Origin: Trichaptum fuscoviolaceum | Lineage: Eukaryota > Basidiomycota > Agaricomycetes > Hymenochaetales > Trichaptaceae | Length of the DNA: 64,000 nucleotides | Direction of reading: 5' to 3' | NCBI GenBank assembly: GCA_910574455.1 | Contig: CAJSYZ010000008.1 | Location: 372,001 to 436,000 of the forward strand | Part shown: positions 56,401-64,000 of the stretch, piece after piece | Position numbering within the stretch: the stretch's first letter is position 1 | How the letters are laid out: each line of letters starts with the position of its first letter | Notes under the pieces: generated by a model | The model's database searches: none | Seen by the model: the letters and a program-made list of their open reading frames with translations, nothing else | Told to the model about the DNA's origin: nothing | Position numbers and translations under genes: made by a program

Positions 56401-57977
56401 ATTTATCAATCGCTTACAGTGAATATAATTATAGTTGAATAGTTAATGATAGGTGATATGCGAAGCGAGCCCTGCAACATTCCCCAATTTCTATGGATGT
56501 GTTGGCAGCGTCTAATATTGACTTTCGAAATCACACTTCGAGGCATGAACGCCTGAACGACTTTACGCTAGATGAAGCGATGCAGAATATGAAGCTAAAA
56601 CCTTTGGAGACGAGACACTGCGTGCCAGTGGCGGCGACGACATTGCAGTGGCTCGAGAAAGTAGCCACACGTCTGAAAGAGATGGTACAATTGTTTTTAA
56701 TTTCGGTATGTCGAGGTCTGCGTTGCCCACTTCTTCGCCTTCAAGTTCGTCATCGGTTGACGTGTCGCAACCGCTCTCAAAGATGTACTCGTCCATGCAT
56801 GGGCAGCATGGCGTCTATCGTGAACGTGCGTTGAAGATGAGTTGTGTTTGAGTCAGCTCAACGTACACGTAAATCTTAGGGCTCGGGTTCGATATTGTCG
56901 TTAAGGTCGCCGCTTCTTGTATGGCTATACATACAGATGCGATCAGAAGGGATGGAATACCTCACGAAGCGACTTCAAATTGGATAAGTTGAAGGTTATA
57001 ATGAAGAGAACTTGAAGATTCCGAGTTTTTGGATGGATACTGGTGACTGGACGAGTCACAGTAGTAGCAGCAACTTCAAGTTCAAGCTGAGCTTGAATCG
57101 ACCGTGAGCCTCAGGCTGCCAGCCTGAGTGTGAGCTCAGGCCCGCCAGCCTACTATAGTAAGTACTCAGGCTATACATAGTACATACAGTGAGTGTGACT
57201 GTGACTCTGCCACTGGCAGTGGTGACGTAGTAGTTTCAAGTTATGGTTATATACATACGTTGCCGCCGGCGACTCGGAGTGCCTGAGCCGTCGTGTCTCT
57301 TTCTCCGAGTCTTCTTCAACTTTCAAGTGGCACGACTTGAGCTGATTACCCTAAACCATCGCCAACGGTGCAGTCCATTTCTATTCATTCTGTCTTGTTT
57401 ATTGACTCTGACATTTTCTGCTTTCTTGCATATCGGCCGAAATGTCAGAAATTAAACTTGAAAATACAATTTGAACGTGATATCGAGATTATTGCTTGGA
57501 TGCGACGACATATGTGCACTGCATAGCGTGGTGAAGTACTGCAGAAGGTGGGAGTTGAATTTCAAGGGATGCTTTGGCCTTCCTCTCGGAGTCTCAACGC
57601 ATCACCGTGAAGAACCGACTTCTCCCTAGGTCATGACGAGTTTAGCGTATGTGTCACCATCTTTACTATTTTCATTCAGACCCTTACTAATCCTGACTCG
57701 GATGCATGCTCACTGCATCTACTGTTTGTTAGTTTTCCAGTAGTATGCGGAAGAACAAAAACGAACATGTGGTAAGCCTTCTTCATCATAGAACCGCAAA
57801 TTTGTGTTCCTAGTTCCTATATGTGGCAAAGATCTTTCCCAGCGCTTGCAACTTCCAGTCGGACTCAAATGATGGATACATTTAGTCTGGGTGCGCTTTG
57901 TAGTGAAGCACGCTCACGAGAGCCCCCTGCATCATTCTTCTGAAATTCCACCTTCATTCTCACTCCATCCAGACTCA
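56401..57977. other. Spacer between R5 and R6
   Basis: No gene supported. Two opposite short ORFs overlap at 56563-56851: plus MSRSALPTSSPSSSSS behind a TTTCGGT motif at 56700, and minus MDEYIFESGCDTSTDDELEG. Bases 57095-57235 hold palindromic GCCACTGGCAGTGG and GCCTGAG repeats like those at 15640-15700. A short upstream ORF, MDTFSLGAL, begins at 57872, just before R6. Confidence 0.4.
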
Positions 57978-59309
57978 ATGGACCCGACATATCCCCTCGT
58001 GCCCATTGCGAACTTTCTCGCTTGCGTCCTCGTTGTGATACCTCTCGCACACATGCTCACAAGACCATGGACTACCGGTGTCTACGTATTTGCCCTCTGG
58101 ACACTCCTCTCGAGCCTTTCCACTGCGATTAACACACTTGTTTGGTCGAACGATATTAAAGACAGAGCACCAGTCTGGTGTGATATCTGTAAGTCTCCAA
58201 TTTATTTCCAGTTCATATCAACGACTGAAATCTGGCTGGAAGCGTCGCATATAGATATACTAGTAAATACCGGTATTCCCGCTTGCTCATTGAGTATCAC
58301 TCGAAGGCTCTACAAAATAACAACGCTCAAAGGTGCTATGATCAATAGACGACAGGTAACTGTCTCGTCATCAACTGCTGCGACTGAATGTTGACGTCAT
58401 CCGGATAATCAGAGGCGTATTGAGCTGGCGCTCGAACTAGTGATTTGCATCGGGATCCCTATTGTTATTGCGGCGCTCTGTGAGTGTTTTGATGCATTTT
58501 AATACAATTTACTGACTAGAATATCTCTTCAAGACTATATTGTTCAAGGCGCTCGGTATGCCATCTTCGAAGAACTGGGGTGTCACAATACGGAGATTTA
58601 CTCTGGGTTGAGCGTAATCCTGATTGATTCCTGGGCAATACTGTTCCCCGTGATTTCTCTTGTATGTTATACGCGTAAGTGTCTTCTATCATAATTACCT
58701 TCCTGAGTCATAATTATTTCCTATCAGCATGGATCATAGACACACTCTATCGACAACGCAAAGAGATGAATGAATACCTCGGAAGTAGTGAAGAGACACT
58801 GAGCCAAAGCCATTACTATCGGATACTCGCGCTCGGATATTTCGATATATTTCTCACGTTACCCATAGGAGTGACCGAACTTGTTGTCGGTCTCAACAAA
58901 ACCAACTCACTGAGGTTTTACGAAGGTTGGTCGGCCATCCACACTAATTGGGATCCGGCACTTGTTCCAAAAAGTGTGTGGTCAGCGGAGAAGCGGGGAT
59001 CATTCTCAGTGCACTGGGATCAGTGGATTAACTTCGTCTTCGCGGTCGCATTCTTTGCTCTGTTTGGTCTCACTTCAGAAGCGAAGAAGGGGTATCAATC
59101 ATTCTTCCGCCCTTTAAGCAGGCGATTTGGTGTCAAGCGTTTAGAGGAAGCGCTTCCCATAGTTGTTTTTGCAAGTAGGAGAGGTTTAAATGCGACTTTC
59201 ACATCTAATGCCTCAAGTTCAAGCAGGTAAGTCTCTAGCTATTCTACAGTCAATTGCTTATTGAGCTGATGAATGATATTGTAGTACTCTGGCTGATGTT
59301 CAGCACTAA
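57978..59309 (+). CDS. STE3-type pheromone receptor R6 (351 aa)
   Basis: Six exons, 57978-58188, 58243-58355, 58413-58479, 58534-58674, 58728-59226, 59285-59309 (1056 nt). Signatures: MDPTYPLVPIANFLACVLVV, RPWTTGVYVFALWTLL, INTLVWSND, DRAPVWCDI, LSITRRLYKITTL, YIVQGARYAIFEELG, AWIIDTLYRQRKEMNEYL, LSQSHYYRILALGYFDIFLT, LRFYEGWSAI, FFALFGLTSEAKKGY, last exon TLADVQH. No lesion seen. The frame is open upstream to 57891, but the family start is MDPTYP. A subtilase relic follows 240 bp downstream on the other strand. Confidence 0.92.
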
Positions 59310-59548
59310 ATGTGTATTAGCACGCAATCAGTGAAGCAGAATGACACCAAGGCAGTAGTTGCAGATTCAAGTGGCCCATCAATTAATGTGTACTATTCTT
59401 ACTTCCAGCCATGGTATTTGCACTACACTACGAAGCTACAAGTACAATTGTGATACTATACGCGAAAATTAATCATATTTGAAGAACCCGAAGATGTACG
59501 AGCTAGGCACCGAAAGGTAGTGCTGGGAAACGAGAAGGGGTGAAGACA

Positions 59549-59883
59549 TTAAAGATCTGTGTGAGTGATCGGCCTCCCATGAATGCTGTTAAACGAGAGG
59601 AAACGCTCAAGTACGTCATCAGCATGAAGGAGTATCTTGCTCATACAAAGGAAGACACTCTTGACTGTTCGTTCGTCAACATTGCGCCCAAGAGCGAAGA
59701 CATCATACCGCGTACCGTAGTCACTGAAGCTCGTATGATTGTCCACAGCGCTGGGTATGGATATCCCTGTCGAAGGCATATGGAGCCGAAGGCGTAAACC
59801 CGGTGATTGCTTTCAGTGGTGTGAAAACAGCGTTTTCGGCCGCGACACCCAGACCTCGTTACCTCATCCCGCCACACAGTCAA
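59549..59883 (-). pseudogene. Subtilase relic downstream of R6
   Basis: The minus strand reads AVDNHTSFSDYGTRYDVFAL then GRNV, matching ADKRASFSNYGTCVDVFAPG of S2. Upstream, AITGFTPSAPYAFD lies in another frame, and downstream no GTSMATPH is left. Only this part of the catalytic domain can be recognised. It is convergent to R6, the same arrangement as R1-S1. Confidence 0.6.
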
Positions 59884-59899
59884 TTGAGATATTTGCGCT

Positions 59900-61640
59900 G
59901 GAATTCCAATGAGCAGAGCCTCCCGATGTCTCCAGCTCGGCGGCAGCTTGAACTCTGATCGCCAACAGTACCAATCTTAAGAGCTAGTCTCGCTACCCAG
60001 GACCCAGAAGCCATGCAACATCGCATTTGCGAAATGCGACAGTACACGCGCTATAAGAGCTGGGAGCCCGATCGTCGACATCCTCTTGTCCTTCAAACGT
60101 CGCGATCCGCACCACCCATTACTTCCTCTGACCCGCCACGAAAGGACACCATATACGCAAACAGATCGAATACGAGACACGCTGAAAGGTCGACTGGGAT
60201 AACCAAGTGAGAAAGGCCCATCCATACGAATGAGTGGCATTGTCGATACGCAGTGTGGCGGAGCTTCGCGGTTTGGTGGGAGGCCAGAGGTTCAGGTAGC
60301 ATATTCTAGAAGGGAATAAAGCAGACAGGTTCGACATCTGGGGATCCCGTTTTCGACACCTCTGCTCGAGAGACCAGGTTGTAAACCCAAGGACAGGTTT
60401 ATCTCCCAAGTATTGTCTTCTGAGGCTTCAAAATGGTCATACGCAGATATGAACGAGAATAGGAGAAGGTCGTCTGGCTGAAGAAGGCAGGCGTATGTTT
60501 CGGAGACTTCGCGTTCGGTCCACATCAATGATGACCAGCTTAAAAGGGACGTCGACTTTGCCTGTAAAATACATTTATAGATACTTTCTGTTCTCTATCA
60601 TTTAGAAGGTATTCACATACCATGTTAACCAGAGGCAACCACCTTCGGGAAAATAACCCGGCCAAAGTGACATCCGTGATCGTATACTACGCGTTCAGAT
60701 AAAGTTATGCCACAGATCATGTGTCAGGTGGAGAGGTATGATCCCGTCAACAGTGGTGAAGGTATCTGTTATTGAAGAGGCAAGTTGTCATCTCTGGACG
60801 ACGAATTACGAATATCCAGAACGCACTTTTAGCCAGACTTCCCCTCAGGCTACAACTGCGGTTCCTTCCATTCCTTCAATCATTGATTGCATCCTGATGA
60901 AAGGTGTGACAGATGCAGTTTTATCGGCGGTGGAGTTCATTATCTGATGAACCATGAGAGTCACCATCTGAAAGTTGAGAGGAAACGGGAAAGATCCTCA
61001 ACCGAAGAAAATGGGCGCCGTGGCCTGTCAGTGCCAGTGAGCCTGCATCAGGGAATCTTCTTTTTCACTTAAGGTTACTTAAACGGTCTGAAATTTACTG
61101 AAGCCCTGGGAAGTGAAATTCTACTGATTTACTGATTTCAGGCATGTGGTTTCATTATTCAGGAAGGGGCCTGCTGAAATCAGTGCCGTCGACTTAAATC
61201 AGTACTTCAGGCATTCAGTCTTCAGCATTCAAGCATATCAGAAGTTTTTTTCTGGCATTCGAATTGCAGTGCTCAAGTGTATAAGTTTGTAAGGGGTTCA
61301 AGTAGTTCATTCCATAAGTAATTCATCATTTAATCATATAAGCAGACTTTTTTGTCTGTCGGTTTGCAGTACTCAAGCGTGTAAGTGCGTAAGAGGTTCC
61401 AGAATTACTTCATTTCCACAAGTAATTTAAGACAATAAGTAGAAATCAGTGCATCAGTGTCACGGTCCCTCAGTAGCTACACCACGGCATCCTGAACCAG
61501 ATTGTATTTTGCCACTTCTGCCTCGCTGGCAGGCTGTTCCTCGGCATATTCAGAGAACGAATGCCACTGCAAGTTGATGGTAGTAAGAGCTTGAATACAG
61601 TGGCGGGGTGATGGGTCAAAGCCGAAGCTCACCAGAGATC
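59900..61640. other. Spacer, no gene recognised
   Basis: Several minus-strand ORFs at 59977-60528 have mixed composition and no motif. Bases 61080-61450 are low-complexity repeats of CAGTACTTCAGGCATTCAG type. Nothing else is seen. Confidence 0.4.
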
Positions 61641-61649
61641 GACCTGCTC

Positions 61650-64000
61650 TTAAAAGTCTGCGCCGTCCGTAGCCGAATCCCATAATGAACCCTCGTCCTC
61701 CTCGCGATCGCCCTCACCTTCCCAGTCCTCTCTGCCTGCGTCATTCTCCTCGCCCTCAAAACCTCCACTGCGTCCATAACCCACGCTGAAATTCTCGTCC
61801 GCATCCTTGTTCTCATCCTGATCCTGATCCTTGTCCTCCTCCTGATCCTTGTCCTCGACCTCGTCTCCCTCGCCAAGCACACTCTCGTCCTCCATATCGT
61901 CTTCCCTATCCTTGAAATCCTCGACTTCTTCGCCGTCATTATCCTTATCCTCCTTGCACTTACTACTTCTAGTAGCGCCCTCGCCATATGTATACTCGCC
62001 GCTCGCATCCGCGTCTCCAACGTCAAGATACAGGGAGAAATCCCTGCCAGTGACACCCGATCCAACAAGTTCGGTGTTCTTTCCCGCACTAAAATCTTCA
62101 ATGGAATTGTAAGCTGCTAGGCGGGATCGGACCTTCTCCCAGTTTGATTCAGTAAAAAACGAGGAATTCGACAATAAGTTAACATAGTCGTCCGTATGAG
62201 GCTGCCACAGAGCACTGGTGAAGTACCACTCAGCGCCACCAAACTCTTCTTTGATCTTTTGCAACCGGGCCACTTGCTTGTCGATTGCAACCTTGACCTG
62301 TTCATGAGAAATTCAGCGAATAAAGCCACTATAAGAACTGAAGTAGATAGATACCGCGGTTGCCGCAAGAGCGAGGGCACCGATAGGCTTTCCTATTGTG
62401 TTTTTATCCAGTACTTTATGCCGACCCAGGGCCAAGACTAGGTGTACGGACAACACTGAGATTACAAGATCAGAGCAGAACAACCCTTGCTTCTGTACTT
62501 TCAGAGTCAATGCAGGGATACGAAGGGTGACATGGGGCAAATTTTTACATACCTTATCCATACTATGCCAGCTTTCCCAGAGGAATGGTTCAGCTTTCTT
62601 CTTGTCGACCATCGTCTGCAACATCTTCACAATTTCTTCGGTCTCCACCGACTTAGAACGCTCGTTGCCGACGAAACTCGAAATTGATTGTTCGGCTTTC
62701 TCGAACAATTTCTTGCGCCAACTATCAGAGCATCTCTGGGCTGCCTACAGGGCAGATCATACTTGATTCAAAATGGCCGATGAAAGACAATAAGGGATGA
62801 CTCAACTAAAGAACAGATGTCGGCCAATTGCGTGTCGTAACTAAGTTCGACAGAATCAAACACCTTCCCCCACAAGGCTCCGATGGACTTATTGTCCGGG
62901 TTTTGCCATGGAGTTGTGGACTTTCCAACTGCGCGATACAGCGAAGGCAGAAGAATGTGAGTCCAGCCTGCCTGAGTTCCGGGAGGGAGACACTGATTCG
63001 TTGCCCTTTTTTTGCCGGGAGCGCGGGATCCCTCCCTTCCGATACTATTTCTATCCTTGTCCTCAAGCCCTACAGATGTCTGCATTTCTGCAAGTTAGTG
63101 GATGTATATCATAGACATGATTTGATTAACGCACAGAGCTAGTAGTCCGAGAGACTTTGCGATGACCAAGATGAGCCTTGGTTGCGAGCACTTCGGGTTC
63201 AGGACTGATGGATACTGTCGTCATCGCAGGTGATTGTGCTCGTGGTGTTAGCGACACCTCACAACCACTTGCCTGTTAAAGGAGCCTTGAATTAGTACAC
63301 GAATCAATTGCAGCAATTAGCTCACACTTGCAATATGTTGCGCATGAGCCGCCAGAGACCTCTTCAAATTGCGAATAGAAGTAGAAGATTTCATCTGTAG
63401 CAATTAGAGGAATTGTTACCAAGAAAAGCTCGAAGAGAATTGAATACCAGTATATCAGCCTGAGAATGACTGTCTTGCAGTTTACTCTTGTTACTAGTAG
63501 TGAGGTTCAAATCCTTGTTGCTTAATCAGAAATGATATGAAATGGAGATTAGAAGGATTAACACTAACTGTCGAGGCAGCCTGTGATGACGGCTTCTTCA
63601 TATACACGTTCATGCTAGTCTGTTTTAGATAGTAAGGAAGTGATCTGAATATTGGGTGGAAATGCAAGAATTACCACGGCATGCGAGTTAGAGTCCGGCG
63701 GTGACTTCCTCTTCTTATTATTCGCGATCATGCTGTCCTACAATAAGCAAAGCTTAGTAGACGACCAGATCCTTGCCAAAGAAAGGGGTGCAGAAAGTTG
63801 TCCTATTGAGTGTCGATGCCTACACATACCTGCATCTGCAGATACAACGCCGGCGATTGCTCTCTATGTCCATCGACAGTAATACCCTCCTGACGAGATG
63901 ACAGGTGAGTAGTGAGGGGGTAAAAGCAGAATAAACTTACCGTTACATCAAGCTGGGAGTTGGCGATTCTCTGCATTTTCGCGCCCTATTCAGAGTACGG
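61650..64000 (-). CDS. Unknown protein with DUF6532-like domain, copy B (partial)
   Basis: Inverted paralogue of 15831-20036. The N-terminal coiled-coil exon lies beyond the right edge. In view are small exons from about 63990 to 63090 (one encodes NKKRKSPPDSNSH), then the domain: SVGLEDKDRN, GWTHILLPSLYRAVGKS, TPWQNPDNKSIGALWGKVF (62768-63070), KKAEPFLWESWHSM, KQGLFCSDLVISVLSVHLVL and GRHKVLDKNTIGKPIGALAL (62313-62740). The last exon (62297-61650) has GGAEWYFTSALWQPHTDDYV, FFTESNWEKV and an acidic tail ending WDSATDGADF. All frames in view are open. Tail and linker differ from copy A more than the domain does. Function unknown. Confidence 0.7.

Noticed and set aside
56493..56660. ORF beginning MDVLAASN with HCVPVA, reminiscent of a pheromone precursor
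   Set aside because: The cysteine is not near a stop codon; the frame runs on for many residues, so there is no CaaX end.
57872..57943. MDTFSLGAL peptide before R6 as a pheromone precursor
   Set aside because: It ends PPASFF without a cysteine in the CaaX position; treated as an upstream ORF instead.
1..64000. CRISPR arrays, rRNA genes, bacterial operons
   Set aside because: No spaced direct repeats, no rRNA sequence and abundant spliceosomal introns; this is a fungal nuclear segment.

Overview
The window looks like an accessory-rich chromosomal segment of a mushroom-forming basidiomycete (Agaricomycete). The evidence is dense GT-AG introns of about 50-60 bp, a Plavaka-type transposase, a Ty3-like LTR element, a DUF2415 protein, and an array of STE3-type pheromone receptors typical of B mating-type (pheromone/receptor) regions. 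The species cannot be told from the sequence. All functional names come from reading translations; no database search was run.

Bases 1-11153 are nested mobile DNA. An ORF running in from the left edge is split by a DNA transposon of about 10 kb. That transposon has 40-bp inverted ends and 16-bp direct repeats in its flanks. Inside it lies a very young LTR retrotransposon (2834-9302) with exact 5-bp target duplication, 2494-bp LTRs and only a gag-like gene. The DNA element also holds an F-box-like relic and a tRNA-like sequence. At 11595-15607 there is a nearly intact Plavaka transposase on the minus strand.

A many-exon gene of unknown function with a DUF6532-like domain (15831-20036, plus) has an inverted paralogue at the right edge (61650 to the window end, minus).

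Bases 20851-27340 carry four tandem minus-strand genes of one unrecognised family. Each starts with MSKH and a presequence-like basic leader, followed by one or two membrane segments. I derived spliced models for three of them (473, 331 and 489 aa); the fourth is broken. Next comes a five-exon DUF2415/WD40-like gene (27832-31866, plus; 1130 aa).

Bases 32753-59309 hold six plus-strand STE3-type receptor genes sharing five introns at the same phases. Three appear intact (R1, R5, R6) and three carry lesions (R2, R3, R4). Proteinase K-like subtilases on the minus strand lie among them. One intact gene faces R1 tail to tail, a second has a 1-bp frameshift, and relics lie downstream of R2, R3 and R6, which suggests that receptor plus convergent subtilase was the unit that duplicated. 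I found no convincing lipopeptide pheromone precursor.

The spacers are littered with broken pieces of ordinary genes (septin, TFIIB, DsbA-like) and inverted-repeat elements. This fits a recombination-poor, repeat-accumulating locus.
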